The notes: a model not told the origin generated them from the sequence alone. Counted from the first letter of the stretch, positions 43,080 through 52,286 are shown. The stretch is DNA of 56,059 bases from Acidimicrobiia bacterium (GCA_023265025.1 JAHFUP010000028.1:1-56059); one strand, 5' to 3'. Numbers and translations are program-made.

Positions 43080-44510
43080 TCAGCGCCCTCGGCGCCGGCC
43101 CCCCGTGCCCTGGCGGGGAAGGCCGCCGCGGGCCCGTGCCGGGCCGGACGGCGAGCGGCTGGGGCGCTGCTGCTGCGGCGGCGTCACGACCGGCTGCGGG
43201 AGGTAGACGGGCTCGGCGAAGGGGCCGGTCAGCGCCATCGTCTCGGCCGCGCCGGGTCCGATGCGCGCCGACGCCGGCCGGATGCCGGCGAGGCGGATCA
43301 TCGTGGCTACGTCACGCGACTGGTCGGGCAGGATCACCGTCACGACCGTGCCCTTAGCGCCGGCGCGGGCCGTGCGGCCCGAGCGGTGCAGGTACGCCTT
43401 GTGCTCCGTCGGGGGGTCGACGTGCACCACGAGGGCGATGTCGTCGACGTGGATGCCGCGGGCGGCGATGTCGGTGGCGACCAGCACGCGGGCCGAGCCC
43501 TTGGTGAAGGCGGCCAGGTTGCGGTCGCGCTGGGGCTGCGACAGGTTGCCGTGGAGGTCGACGGCGGGGATGCCTTGGGCGGACAGGTCCTTGGCCAGCT
43601 TCTTGGCCGCGTGCTTCGTGCGGGTGAAGAGCAGCGTGCGCTCCTTGCCCGACGCCAGCTCACGGACGACGGCGGCCTTGTCGGCCGGGGTCACCGTGAA
43701 GGCGTGGTGCTCCAGGTCGGGCGGGGTGCAGTCGGCGCTGTCGACGGAGTGGGTGACCGGGTTGGTGAGGTAGCGGCGGACGACGAGGTCGACGGCCCGG
43801 TCGAGGGTGGCCGAGAACAGCATGCGCTGGCCGCCGGCCGGCGTCTGGTCGAGGATGCGCTTGACCGCGGGCAGGAACCCGAGGTCAGCGAGATGGTCGG
43901 CCTCGTCGAGCACGCACACCTCGACGGCGCCGAGCTTGCAGTGGCCCTGCTGGGCCAGGTCCTCGAGGCGGCCGGGGCAGGCGATGAGCACGTCGACGCC
44001 GGCCCGCAGCGCGGCGACCTGGGGGTTCTGGCTGACCCCGCCGTGGACGACGGCGACATTCAGGCCCATGGCCCGGGCGATCGGCGCCATGGTGGCGGCC
44101 ACCTGGGCGGCCAGCTCACGGGTCGGCACGAGCACCAGTGCCCGGGGGAAGTTGGGCCGGCGCACCTTGCCCGATGTGGTCAGGGCGACGACGGTGGGCA
44201 CCGCGAAGGCGACGGTCTTGCCGCTGCCCGTGCGGGCCCGGCCGAGGACGTCGCGGCCGGCCAGCGAGCTGGGCAGGGTGGCGGCCTGGATCGGGAACGG
44301 CGTCGGGCAGCCCGACTTCACGAGGGCGGCGATGATCGGCGCCGGCACCCCGAGGGCCTCGAAGGTGGTGTCGGCCGGTGGCGCGTCGACGACCTCGAGG
44401 TCGAAGGCGGGCGCCGGCGTCTCGACCCGTATGCGGGTGGCGCTGTGGGTGGAGGGCTGGCCGGGACGGCCGCGACGGCGCGTGGCGCGACCGGCGGGGT
44501 TGGTGGGCAT
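43080..44510 (-). CDS. DEAD-box ATP-dependent RNA helicase
   Basis: A 476-aa RhlE/CshA-type helicase that remodels RNA. Motifs in order: Q motif PFPIQAATLP, motif I ARTGSGKT, motif Ia PTRELAAQ, motif II VLDEADHLAD, motif III FSATLD, motif IV LLFTRTKHAA, motif V VATDIAARGIH and motif VI HRSGRTARAG. The C-terminal tail is Arg/Gly/Pro-rich, as in RNA-binding tails. ATG 44510 is chosen; AAAGGGA lies 11 bases upstream, directly after a strong leader hairpin. Twin hairpin repeats follow the stop. Confidence 0.93.
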   Translation of the reverse strand: MPTNPAGRATRRRGRPGQPSTHSATRIRVETPAPAFDLEVVDAPPADTTFEALGVPAPIIAALVKSGCPTPFPIQAATLPSSLAGRDVLGRARTGSGKTVAFAVPTVVALTTSGKVRRPNFPRALVLVPTRELAAQVAATMAPIARAMGLNVAVVHGGVSQNPQVAALRAGVDVLIACPGRLEDLAQQGHCKLGAVEVCVLDEADHLADLGFLPAVKRILDQTPAGGQRMLFSATLDRAVDLVVRRYLTNPVTHSVDSADCTPPDLEHHAFTVTPADKAAVVRELASGKERTLLFTRTKHAAKKLAKDLSAQGIPAVDLHGNLSQPQRDRNLAAFTKGSARVLVATDIAARGIHVDDIALVVHVDPPTEHKAYLHRSGRTARAGAKGTVVTVILPDQSRDVATMIRLAGIRPASARIGPGAAETMALTGPFAEPVYLPQPVVTPPQQQRPSRSPSGPARARGGLPRQGTGGRRRGR

Positions 44511-44532
44511 GTGTTTGAGGTTCCCTTTCGAT

Positions 44533-44574
44533 TTCGGAGCGTTGGCCGTTGATGCTGCGGCCACACGCTCCGAA
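44533..44574 (-). promoter_or_regulatory. Leader hairpin upstream of the DEAD-box helicase
   Basis: Bases 44533-44542 pair with 44565-44574 (10 bp, arm TTCGGAGCGT). After one bulged base, 44543-44548 pair with 44558-44563, closing a nine-base loop. The structure ends about 22 bases before the helicase ATG and abuts the AAAGGGA ribosome site, so it could be an autoregulated 5' leader element. It could also be the terminator of the upstream rhodanese gene. Confidence 0.6.
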
Positions 44575-44654
44575 GAACGGAAACCTTGCGCCTGCTATGC
44601 GCTACTCGCACTCGACCCCGGGGCGCCGCAGTGGCACCACCGATGTCATCGACT

Positions 44655-45035
44655 CTACCGGACCTGCCGGCCCTCGATGACCATGAGCGCCTGATAGCCG
44701 CCGTCGAGGTCGGTCGCCCGGCGCAGCCCGAGCCGCCGGAGCGAGGCCGCGGCCAGGCTCGATGCGTACCCCTCGTTGCAGACCACGACGATCTCCCGGT
44801 CGGGGTCGGACGCCTCGGGGAGCCGGTGGGGCGACGTCGGGTCGAGGCGCCACTCCAGCACGTTGCGGTCGACGACCAGGGCGCCGGCCAGCGCGCCGTC
44901 ACGAGCCCGCTGCTCGACGGGGCGGATGTCGACGATCAGGGCGCCCCGCTCGACCAGCGCCGGCAACTCGCCGGCGCCGGGCCGCGCCGGGCCGGTGGCC
45001 CGCACCTCGTCCAGCAGCTCGTCGATCCTTGCCAC
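44655..45035 (-). CDS. Rhodanese-like domain protein
   Basis: A 126-aa single rhodanese domain. The strand LIVDIRPVEQRARDGAL and the active-site loop VVVCNEGYASSLAAASL, with the catalytic Cys, are clear; DLDGGYQALM ends the fold. It probably transfers sulfane sulfur. The GTG start shares one base with the PEP carboxylase stop (TAGTG), so the genes are translationally coupled. The functional link to PEP carboxylase is unknown. Longer in-frame sequence is antisense shadow. Confidence 0.9.
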   Translation of the reverse strand: MARIDELLDEVRATGPARPGAGELPALVERGALIVDIRPVEQRARDGALAGALVVDRNVLEWRLDPTSPHRLPEASDPDREIVVVCNEGYASSLAAASLRRLGLRRATDLDGGYQALMVIEGRQVR

Positions 45036-47749
45036 TATCCCGTGTTCCGGAGGCCGGCGGCGATCCCGTTCACCGTCATCAACAATGCCCGCCGCAGCAA
45101 CGGCTCGGGCTCGGGTGCGTCGCGGAGCCGGCGCAGCAGTGCCACCTGGAGGTAGCAGATCGGATCGAGGTAGGGCTTGCGGATGGCGATGGCGTCGCGC
45201 AGATCGGGGGACCGGTCGAGCAGCGCGTCCTGCCCGGTGAGGCTGAGGATCTCCGACTTCGTGCGCTCGAATTCCTCCCGGATCACCGCGAACAGCGGTT
45301 GCAGCGACGGGTCGACGAGGCTGCCGACGTAGTGGGCGGCGATGTCCATGTCGGTCTTGACCAGGGTCATCTCGATGTTGGCCACGAAGGTCCGGAAGAA
45401 GTGCCACGTCGAGGACATGTCGGCCAGGACCGCGCCGTGACCCAGGCGCACCGCCTCGGCGAGCCCGGTGCCCAGCCCGAACCAGCCCGGGATGATCTGG
45501 CGGGACTGGTTCCAGCCGAACACCCACGGGATGGCTCGCAGGTCGCCGAGGCCCCCCGGGCCGTCGGGGCGGCGGGTCGGCCGCGAGCCCATGTTCAACG
45601 CCGCCAGCTCGTCGACCGGCGTGGCGGTCAGGAAGTACTCCATCAGACCGGGCTGCTCGACGAGCGACCGGTACGCCCCGTACGCGGCGCCGGAGACGAC
45701 GTCCATGGTCGCGTCCCAGCCGGCGAGGACGTCGAGGGGTACGCGTGACTCGCGGTGCAGCACAGAGGCTTCGAGCACCGCGGCCACGGCCCGCTCAAGA
45801 TTGTCGCGGGCCACGCCCGGCAGCCCGTACTTCTCGGCGATCGTCTCGCCCTGCTCGGTGACCTTGATGCGCCCTTCGAGGGTGCCGTAGGGCTGGGCCA
45901 GGATCGCCTCGTGCGTCGGGCCGCCGCCCCGGCTCACCGTGCCGCCCCGGCCGTGCGACAGTCGCAGCACCACACCGTGGCGTTGCGCGGTGTCGCGCAG
46001 GCTGCGCTGGGCGCGGTGGATCTCCCACTGCGACGTGGTGATGCCGGCGTCCTTGTTGGAGTCGGAGTATCCGAGCATGACCTCCTGGATGTCGCCCCGG
46101 ATGCGCACGAGCTCCCGATAGGCGGTGTCTGCCAGGAGGCGGTCGACGATGGCGCCGGCCTGGCGCAATTCCTCGACCGTCTCGAAGAGCGGGACGAACC
46201 CGATGCGGGCTACGCCGGCGTGGACGTCCACCAGGCCCGCCTCGCGGGCGAGGATCACCGGGGCCAGGATGTCGTCGACGTCGCGGGTCATGGAGACGAT
46301 GTAGCTCTCGATGACCCCGTCGCCGAAGGTCTCGAGGGCCGTCCGGATGGCGGCGAAGGTCGCCATCGTGGTGGCGGGCTGCGCGTCGAGCACCGTCGTC
46401 GCACCCATCAGGGGTCGCCGGCTGGCCAGCTCGCCGAAGAGGAGCGCCACTCGCTCGGCACGGGGCAGGCCCGCGTACGGCACGGGCAGGTCGCCGAAGC
46501 CGTCGTAGACCGACGCCAGCACGGCGTGGTGGCGCTCGGCGTGCTCGCGCACGTCCATGGTGGCCAGGTGCAGGCCGAACGCGGCCGTGGCCCGGATGGC
46601 CCGGTCGAGCGGGCCGGCGGCCACCATCTCACCGCGGTGCTGGGCCAGCGACTCGGCCATGATCGTGAGGTCGGCCAGCAGCACGCTGGCGTCGAGGTAG
46701 TCCAGGCCCGGCACGTGCGCACCGCCGGCCCGAACCCGCTCACGGGTGTTCACCAGCCGCTGATGGATGTAGGCGCACTTGAGGCGGTACGGCTCCTCGG
46801 CCCGCAGGCGCTCGTTGGTCGCGTAGACGTCCCCCAACCGCTCCCGGTCGCCGGCCAGGTCCGCGGCCAGGGCCGGCGAGATGCGGACCACCCGCGTCGA
46901 GCTGCTCAGGTCGCGGGACAGGTGGGCGACCATGGCGAGGAGGTTGTCGATGGCGTGCTCGTGCTGCAGCCGCAGGACCCGGAGGGTCACCTCGGGTGTG
47001 ACGTTGGGGTTGCCGTCGCGGTCCCCGCCGACCCAGGTGCCGAAGTGCACCGGCCGGGCCGCCGGCGGGAGCACGATGCCCACGCGCGCCAGCTCCCGGG
47101 CCAGGTCGTGGACCAGTTCCGGGACGACGTGCCGGAACTGCTCGTCGAGGTGGTAGACGACCGTGCTGGCCTCGTCGCCCGGCTCCAGCTGCCCTTGCCG
47201 GAGCTCGTCGGTCTGCCACATGAGGTCGATGACCTCGGCCAGGTACCGGTCGTTGCGAGGCCCCTGATGCAGGAGCTCGGCGACCTGGCGCAGCTTGGAG
47301 AGCATCGACTGGCGGGTCGACTCTGTGGGGTGGGCGGTGAAGACCGGGCGCAGCTCGAGGTCGGCGACGACGGTCTCCAGCAGCTCGCGGGGGACGCCCT
47401 CGGCGGCGATCTTGTCGATGGTCTGCTCGAGCCCGCTGCGGTCCCGGAGCCGGCGCACGGCCAGCGAGTCGACGAGGTGGACCTGCTGGGCGACGTCAGC
47501 CAGGCGGAAGTAGGCGGAGAAGGCCCGGACCAGGCGGATGCCGGTCTGCAGGTCGACGCCGGCCAGCATGGCCTTGAGCTCCTCGGCGTCCCCGGAGCCG
47601 GACACCTGGGCGGTGAGGGCCCGGACCCGCTCGACGAGCTGGAGCAGCGCCGGCCCGTCCTGGCGGAGCAGGGACTCGGCCAGCAGCCCGCTCAACCGGG
47701 CGATGTCGGCCTGCAGGGCCGGGGAGCCGCTCGCCGGCCCGCGGGCCAT
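45035..47749 (-). CDS. ppc: Phosphoenolpyruvate carboxylase
   Basis: About 904 aa. This enzyme fixes bicarbonate onto PEP to make oxaloacetate for anaplerosis. Signatures are FTAHPTEST (catalytic His), GGDRDGNPNVTPEVT, MLGYSDSNKDAG, LSHGRGGTVSRGGGPTH, and KVTEQGETIAEKY. The C-terminus ends MTVNGIAAGLRNTG, the usual allosteric-site tail. ATG 47749 is preferred on family length; GTG 47779 is an alternative. A longer start at 47842 would place a strong inverted repeat inside the coding region and is less likely. Confidence 0.95.
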   Translation of the reverse strand: MARGPASGSPALQADIARLSGLLAESLLRQDGPALLQLVERVRALTAQVSGSGDAEELKAMLAGVDLQTGIRLVRAFSAYFRLADVAQQVHLVDSLAVRRLRDRSGLEQTIDKIAAEGVPRELLETVVADLELRPVFTAHPTESTRQSMLSKLRQVAELLHQGPRNDRYLAEVIDLMWQTDELRQGQLEPGDEASTVVYHLDEQFRHVVPELVHDLARELARVGIVLPPAARPVHFGTWVGGDRDGNPNVTPEVTLRVLRLQHEHAIDNLLAMVAHLSRDLSSSTRVVRISPALAADLAGDRERLGDVYATNERLRAEEPYRLKCAYIHQRLVNTRERVRAGGAHVPGLDYLDASVLLADLTIMAESLAQHRGEMVAAGPLDRAIRATAAFGLHLATMDVREHAERHHAVLASVYDGFGDLPVPYAGLPRAERVALLFGELASRRPLMGATTVLDAQPATTMATFAAIRTALETFGDGVIESYIVSMTRDVDDILAPVILAREAGLVDVHAGVARIGFVPLFETVEELRQAGAIVDRLLADTAYRELVRIRGDIQEVMLGYSDSNKDAGITTSQWEIHRAQRSLRDTAQRHGVVLRLSHGRGGTVSRGGGPTHEAILAQPYGTLEGRIKVTEQGETIAEKYGLPGVARDNLERAVAAVLEASVLHRESRVPLDVLAGWDATMDVVSGAAYGAYRSLVEQPGLMEYFLTATPVDELAALNMGSRPTRRPDGPGGLGDLRAIPWVFGWNQSRQIIPGWFGLGTGLAEAVRLGHGAVLADMSSTWHFFRTFVANIEMTLVKTDMDIAAHYVGSLVDPSLQPLFAVIREEFERTKSEILSLTGQDALLDRSPDLRDAIAIRKPYLDPICYLQVALLRRLRDAPEPEPLLRRALLMTVNGIAAGLRNTG

Positions 47750-47794
47750 CGTCACCGGCCGGGGGTCGACGTCGAGCACGCCCGAATTCTGGAC

Positions 47795-47824
47795 CACGCA
47801 GGTGACCCGCGAGTCACCTGCGTG
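47795..47824. promoter_or_regulatory. 12-bp inverted repeat in the ppc/DUF1003 divergent promoter
   Basis: Perfect arms CACGCAGGTGAC and GTCACCTGCGTG surround a six-base centre. The element lies 45 bases upstream of the preferred ppc ATG and about 80 bases upstream of the divergent DUF1003 ATG. It is a good candidate operator for a dimeric regulator, or an mRNA hairpin in the ppc leader. Confidence 0.55.
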
Positions 47825-47904
47825 TGACCGCCGGATGAACAACGGGTCGTAAAGATTCCGTCAAACCAGGAACGGAACCTCCCGGCCGGGCGTAGAACCG
47901 AGTC

Positions 47905-48354
47905 ATGACCCCACGCGTGCGCGACCGGCGCCCCCGGTCACTCTGGCATCACCATCCCGCGGTCATCAGCGGCGAAGAGTTGACGGTCGGGGAGCGGGCC
48001 GCGGACCGGATGCGAAACGGCATGGGGAGCTGGCCGTTCGTGTTCGCCGCCCTGGTGTTCCTGGCCATCTGGATGCTCTACAACCGCAGCGACGGCTTCG
48101 ACCCGTACCCGTTCATCCTGCTGAACCTCTGCCTGTCGTGCCTGGCCGCGATGCAGGGCGCCATCCTGTTGATCGCGGCCAAGCGCTCCGACCACATCGC
48201 GTCCCAGCTCGCCCAGCACGACTTCGAGACGGACTCACGGGCCGCGGACCGCATCGACGAGCTCTACGACCTCGTGTCCGAGCTGGCGGCCGCCAACCGC
48301 GACCTGGTCGAGCAGAACAACCTCATCCTGGGCCTGCTGTCGACGTCGACATGA
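47905..48354 (+). CDS. DUF1003 family membrane protein
   Basis: A 149-aa protein with two membrane helices. The pattern GERAADRMRNGMGSWPFVF, then FDPYPFILLNLCLSCLAAMQ and RSDHIASQLAQHDFETD, is diagnostic of DUF1003. The C-terminal part (DELYDLVSELAAANRDLVEQ) is a predicted coiled coil. The biochemical function is unknown. The start lies about 80 bases from the inverted repeat in the shared promoter region with ppc. Confidence 0.92.
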   Translation: MTPRVRDRRPRSLWHHHPAVISGEELTVGERAADRMRNGMGSWPFVFAALVFLAIWMLYNRSDGFDPYPFILLNLCLSCLAAMQGAILLIAAKRSDHIASQLAQHDFETDSRAADRIDELYDLVSELAAANRDLVEQNNLILGLLSTST

Positions 48355-48439
48355 GGCTTGCCGGCCGCGGACGAATGGGCGACGTGCAGTCGAGCCGCCG
48401 GTTGGCGGAGGATTGGGAGGTGCACAGCCGGAGCACGCC

Positions 48440-49855
48440 GTGATCGCGGGCCTCCTCGAGCGCCTGGCCGACCTGGCCTCGCCGTGGGGATATGTCCTCG
48501 TCGGCGTCCTCGCGCTGCTCGAGGCGTCGGCAATGATCGGCCTCGTCGTGCCCGGCGAGGCCGCGCTGCTGGTCGGCGGGTTCCTGGCGTCGCAACAGCG
48601 GGCCGACCTGCGGGTGATGATCGTCGTCGCCGCAGTCGGGGCCATCGTCGGTGACTCCGTCGGCTACGAGATCGGCAAGCACGTCGGCCCGACGCTGCGC
48701 AGGAGCCGGCTCGGACAGTGGGTGGGCGACGAACGGTGGGGGAGAGCCGAGGCATACCTGGCGAAGCACGGCGGCCGGGCCGTGTTCTTCGGGCGCTTCG
48801 TCGGGGTCCTGCGGGCCATGGTGCCGACGATCGCCGGCCTGTCCCGCATGCCGTACCGCACGTTCCTGCCTTGGAACGCGGCCGGCGGGCTGATCTGGGC
48901 GCCCGGCTTCGTCCTTCTGGGGTATGCCGGCGGCGGTTCGTACCATCAGGTGGCGAAGTGGGCCGGCCGGACCAGCATCGTCCTGCTGCTGCTCGTCGTC
49001 CTCGTGGTCGTCGTGGTCATGACCGCCCGTGCCGTGGTCCGCCGGGAGGGGGCGGTCCGGACCTGGGCCCGTGTCCAGGCCGAGCGTCCGGGCGTGGCCC
49101 GGGTGCTGGGGCGCTTCGAGCGCCAGCTGTCCTACGTGGGCCGGCGGCTCCGGCCGAATGCCGCGTTCGGGCTGTCGCTCACCGCGGGGCTCGCGCTCGT
49201 TGCCGTGGTCGGCTGCGCCTTCGGCATCGTGGTGCAGGACGTCATCTCCCGCAAGGACCTCGCGGGGCTCGACGGCACGGTGTACTCGTTCCTGCTCGAC
49301 CACCGGGCGCCCGACCTGACGACCGTGTCCCGCCTGGTCGCCGACCTGGGCGGGACGGTCGTCCTGACGGTGTTGACGATGGCCCTCGCCGGCCTGGTCT
49401 GGTGGAAGACCCGGCGCACACGCGACCTGGTGCTGCCGGCGCTGGCCGCCGGCGGGTCCTGGCTGCTCGTCGAGGTGGTGAAGGTCGCCGTCCACCGCCC
49501 GCCGCCGCCGGTGGCCGACATGCTGTCCGGGGCGACCGGCTTCGCCTTCCCGTCGGGCCAGGCGACACGGTCCGCGGCCTGCCTGCTCACCGTCGCCTTC
49601 GTCGCCTCGGGTGCCCTGCGGTCGTGGCGCTCCAAGGTCGTCGCCATGACCGCGGCCATCAGCCTCACCATCGTCGTGGGCCTGGCCCCGCTGACGCTGG
49701 CCGTCCACTGGCTGACCGACGTCCTCGGCGGGTGGGCCCTCGGCGTGCTGTGGTTCGCCGTGGTCGTCGTCGTGAGCGACGTCGCCTCGTCGCTCCACCA
49801 TCGCGACGACGACCCGCCGGCGCCGGCGCCGGTGGCGGCGAGGTCGCGCCGCTAG
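48440..49855 (+). CDS. DedA-family protein fused to PAP2 phosphatase
   Basis: A 471-aa membrane fusion. The N-terminal half is DedA/VTT-like: LALLEASAMIGLVVPGEAALL, then GDSVGYEIGKHVG and the conserved FFGRFVGVLRAMVPTIAG (F-x-R-F-x-x-x-x-R). The C-terminal half is PAP2, with the KX6RP motif in KVAVHRPPPP, FAFPSGQATRSAA (Gln replaces the usual His after SG) and a LAVHWLTDVLGG acid/base site. DedA proteins flip undecaprenyl phosphate or phospholipids and PAP2 enzymes make undecaprenyl phosphate, so the fusion could couple dephosphorylation with recycling. GGAG six bases before GTG 48440 supports the start. Confidence 0.9.
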   Translation: MIAGLLERLADLASPWGYVLVGVLALLEASAMIGLVVPGEAALLVGGFLASQQRADLRVMIVVAAVGAIVGDSVGYEIGKHVGPTLRRSRLGQWVGDERWGRAEAYLAKHGGRAVFFGRFVGVLRAMVPTIAGLSRMPYRTFLPWNAAGGLIWAPGFVLLGYAGGGSYHQVAKWAGRTSIVLLLLVVLVVVVVMTARAVVRREGAVRTWARVQAERPGVARVLGRFERQLSYVGRRLRPNAAFGLSLTAGLALVAVVGCAFGIVVQDVISRKDLAGLDGTVYSFLLDHRAPDLTTVSRLVADLGGTVVLTVLTMALAGLVWWKTRRTRDLVLPALAAGGSWLLVEVVKVAVHRPPPPVADMLSGATGFAFPSGQATRSAACLLTVAFVASGALRSWRSKVVAMTAAISLTIVVGLAPLTLAVHWLTDVLGGWALGVLWFAVVVVVSDVASSLHHRDDDPPAPAPVAARSRR

Positions 49856-49909
49856 GCAGTTGCGATTTTGGCCGGAATCACGACCGGAAATGCCCACGGA
49901 GCAGGGCTG

Positions 49910-51109
49910 TCAGGCGAGGCGGTGGATGGTGTCGGCGTCGGAGAAGTAGAGGGCGTTGTCGGGGCCCTGCTTGACGTCGAGGCGGCAGCCGCCGTCGCCC
50001 GTGGTCACGGTGGCGTGCGGGGTGCCGTCGGTGAGGATCTGCATGCCCTGGTTCAGGGAGCAGAAGACGAGCCGGCCGGCGGTGGCGCCTGGGCCGGACG
50101 CGTTGACCCACGTCGCACCGGTCGGGACGTTGGCGCGGGCTTCGCTACTCCACTCGGGCTCGACGCCGTCGCACGACGCGCCGCGGATCGGGTGGCTGTA
50201 CCCGTAGCACGCCGGCCACTGGTAGACGCTGCCGCGGGCGACGTTGGTGGCGACCATGTCGTAACCGGTACCCGGCGCGCCGGCGTCACCCGTCGGGCCG
50301 TTGGACGTGACGGCCAGCCGGCCGGCGGGGGAGATGGCGATGCCGAAGGGGTTGCGGAAGCCGGCGGCCCAGACGGGGTTGCCGGCGCCGAAGGGGTTGT
50401 CACCGGGGACGGTGCCGTCGGGGTTGTAGCGCAGCACCTTGCCCCGCACGTCGGAGGTGTCGGGCGCGGCCGCCGCCGCGTGCAGCTCGCCGAGCGTGAC
50501 GTACAGCTTGCCGTCGGGCCCGAACGCCAGCCGGCCCCCCTTGTGGCAGCAGTCCGAGCCCCCCGGCAGCTCGACGATGACCTTGGCGTCCCGGCCCTCG
50601 CCGGCGCAGTCGGTCCACCGGGTCACCTGCTGGATGGCCCGGTTGGTGGACGAGTGGAACGTGTAGACGAGCCGGTCGGTGGCGAACGTCGGGCTGACCG
50701 CCAGCCCCAGGAGGCCCCGCTCGCTGTAGCCACCGCCGGCCTCGGTGGTGACGGTCGAGACGGTGGCGAAGGTGCGCGTCGCCCCGCCCTGGACGACCTT
50801 TACCGCCCCCGAGCGCTCGGCGAAGAAGAGCCGGCCGTCCGGGGCGAAGGCGAGGGCGGTGGCGAAGTTGGCGGCGACGTCGCCGGCCGGCGGCGACTGA
50901 CGCCCGACCGCGCATGGGTCGGCCGCTCGGGCAGTGGTGGTCGTGGTCGCCGGCGCCGGCCGGGTGGTGCTCGGTGCGCCTGTGGTCGCCGGCGCCCCTG
51001 TCGTCGACGACCCTCCCGCCGGCGCCGCCTCCGGGCTCGAGTCGCTCCCGCAGGCGGACAGAAGGAGCACCGCGGCCAGCGCGATCGCCCCACGCCGGGT
51101 GTTCCCCAC
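49910..51109 (-). CDS. PQQ-dependent aldose sugar dehydrogenase-like lipoprotein
   Basis: A 399-aa secreted lipoprotein (signal with lipobox LLLSAC at the N-terminus), then a Thr/Pro linker and a six-bladed propeller. The family pattern LAFAPDGRLFFAERSGAVKV, GGYSERGLLGLAVSPTF, LPGGSDCCHKGGRLAFGPDG, LYVTLGELH and GFRNPFGIAISPAGRL matches the GSDH/YliI-type soluble aldose dehydrogenases. PQQ binding is inferred from family; some relatives lack activity. The gene lies convergent with the DedA-PAP2 gene and just downstream of a gene of unknown function. Confidence 0.88.
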   Translation of the reverse strand: MGNTRRGAIALAAVLLLSACGSDSSPEAAPAGGSSTTGAPATTGAPSTTRPAPATTTTTARAADPCAVGRQSPPAGDVAANFATALAFAPDGRLFFAERSGAVKVVQGGATRTFATVSTVTTEAGGGYSERGLLGLAVSPTFATDRLVYTFHSSTNRAIQQVTRWTDCAGEGRDAKVIVELPGGSDCCHKGGRLAFGPDGKLYVTLGELHAAAAAPDTSDVRGKVLRYNPDGTVPGDNPFGAGNPVWAAGFRNPFGIAISPAGRLAVTSNGPTGDAGAPGTGYDMVATNVARGSVYQWPACYGYSHPIRGASCDGVEPEWSSEARANVPTGATWVNASGPGATAGRLVFCSLNQGMQILTDGTPHATVTTGDGGCRLDVKQGPDNALYFSDADTIHRLA

Positions 51110-51121
51110 GACGGACTGCGG

Positions 51122-51616
51122 TCAGTTCCCGCCGGGGCCCAGGGCGGCGCCGGCCGCCTCCAGGCGGTACGGCTCCAGGCTGGCCCGCTGCGCCACCGCC
51201 CGCCCGGCGAGCTCGGCCAGGTCGAAGGCGGCCAGCTCCGGGCGGGCCGGCACCGCCTGCCCGAGCGCCCGCCAGAGGGCCGCCTTCCCCTCGATCCCTA
51301 GGGACAGCGTCTCCAGTTCCATGAGCCGGGTGACGTCGGCGCTGCCCGTGACGCGGGCGTTCAGTCGGAGCCGGCTCAGCGTCTCCATCACCTTGCCGGC
51401 GATCTGCTTGGGCGTGCTCCGGGGAACCCCGAGCCGGGCCATGACCTCGCTCAGCGTCCCGCGGTCGATTTCGATCTCGCGGCCGAGCCCTTCGAGGAAG
51501 GCGTCGAGCGCTGTGCCCTCGTTGGCCGATCGGATGCGCTCCACCAGCTCGACGGCGGCGGCCGACGCCGCGAGATGGTCGTTCAGGTAGGTCTCGAGCG
51601 CTTCGGCGTCGGCCAC
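51122..51616 (-). CDS. Conserved hypothetical helical protein
   Basis: About 164 aa, nearly all predicted helix. The N-terminus ALETYLNDHLAASAAAVELV followed by a TALDAFLEGLGREIEIDRGT helix resembles a four-helix, ferritin-like bundle without obvious metal ligands. The later segment RLMELETLSLGIEGKAALWR is distinctive. I recall similar uncharacterised proteins in several phyla but know no function. GTG 51616 (or GTG 51622) is used because codons before it are low quality. It is divergent from the methyltransferase gene, 49 bases away, and 12 bases upstream of the dehydrogenase gene. Confidence 0.7.
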   Translation of the reverse strand: MADAEALETYLNDHLAASAAAVELVERIRSANEGTALDAFLEGLGREIEIDRGTLSEVMARLGVPRSTPKQIAGKVMETLSRLRLNARVTGSADVTRLMELETLSLGIEGKAALWRALGQAVPARPELAAFDLAELAGRAVAQRASLEPYRLEAAGAALGPGGN

Positions 51617-51665
51617 ACCCACGAGGCTACGAGATCGATCGCGTGGCGCCTGACACACTGCCGGC

Positions 51666-52241
51666 ATGGACCGTCACCAGTGGAACGAGAAGTACGCGGC
51701 CCAGCCGATCCTGTGGGCCGTCGACCCGAACCCGTTCCTCGCCGGCGAGGTCGGCGACCGACCGCCCGGCCGGGCCCTCGACCTCGGCGCCGGCGAGGGC
51801 CGGACCACCCTGTGGCTGGCCGCGCGGGGCTGGGACGTCACTGCGGTAGACTTCTCCGACGTGGCCCTGGACCGGGGGCGGCAACGGGTCGAGGCCGCCG
51901 GCGCACCCGGCACGGTCGGGTGGGTCTGTGCCGACCTGGTCGGCTACGACCCGACCGGTGGTCCGTACGACCTGGTGCTGTTCATGTTCATCCACCTGGA
52001 GCCGGCCGAGCGCCGGCGCCTGCTGCGGGCCGCGGCCGCCACCCTGGCGCCGGGCGGGATCGTCCTGGTCGCCGGCTACCACACCGACCAGGCGACACGG
52101 GCGAGCGGCTTCCGCGACCCGGCGCGGCTCTTCACCGCCGACGCCATCGCCGCCGACCTGAAGGGCCTGCGCATCGAGCGGGCCGAGCGACTGGAGGTGG
52201 GCGACGACGTGGACGCCATCGTCCGGGCCGTGAGGGACTGA
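51666..52241 (+). CDS. Class I SAM-dependent methyltransferase
   Basis: A 191-aa enzyme. SAM-binding motif I is RALDLGAGEGRTTLWLAARG, the acidic strand is VTAVDFSDVALDRGRQ, and motif post-I/II is VCADLVGYDPTGG. GPYDLVLFMFIHLEP and LAPGGIVLVAGYH complete the fold. The N-terminal DRHQWNEKYAAQPILWAVDP pattern is common to a bacterial subgroup (often called tellurite-resistance or TehB-like) with unknown small-molecule substrates. Confidence 0.92.
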   Translation: MDRHQWNEKYAAQPILWAVDPNPFLAGEVGDRPPGRALDLGAGEGRTTLWLAARGWDVTAVDFSDVALDRGRQRVEAAGAPGTVGWVCADLVGYDPTGGPYDLVLFMFIHLEPAERRRLLRAAAATLAPGGIVLVAGYHTDQATRASGFRDPARLFTADAIAADLKGLRIERAERLEVGDDVDAIVRAVRD

Positions 52242-52286
52242 CGCCGGCCCGGTTTGCCACCTCTGCCGGCCGGACACACCCACTAC

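Noticed and set aside
45755-47827. 690-aa plus-strand frame opposite ppc
   Set aside because: Antisense shadow of PEP carboxylase.
48413-48439. TTG 48413 as the DedA-PAP2 start
   Set aside because: GTG 48440 has GGAG at ideal spacing and begins directly before the first DedA helix.
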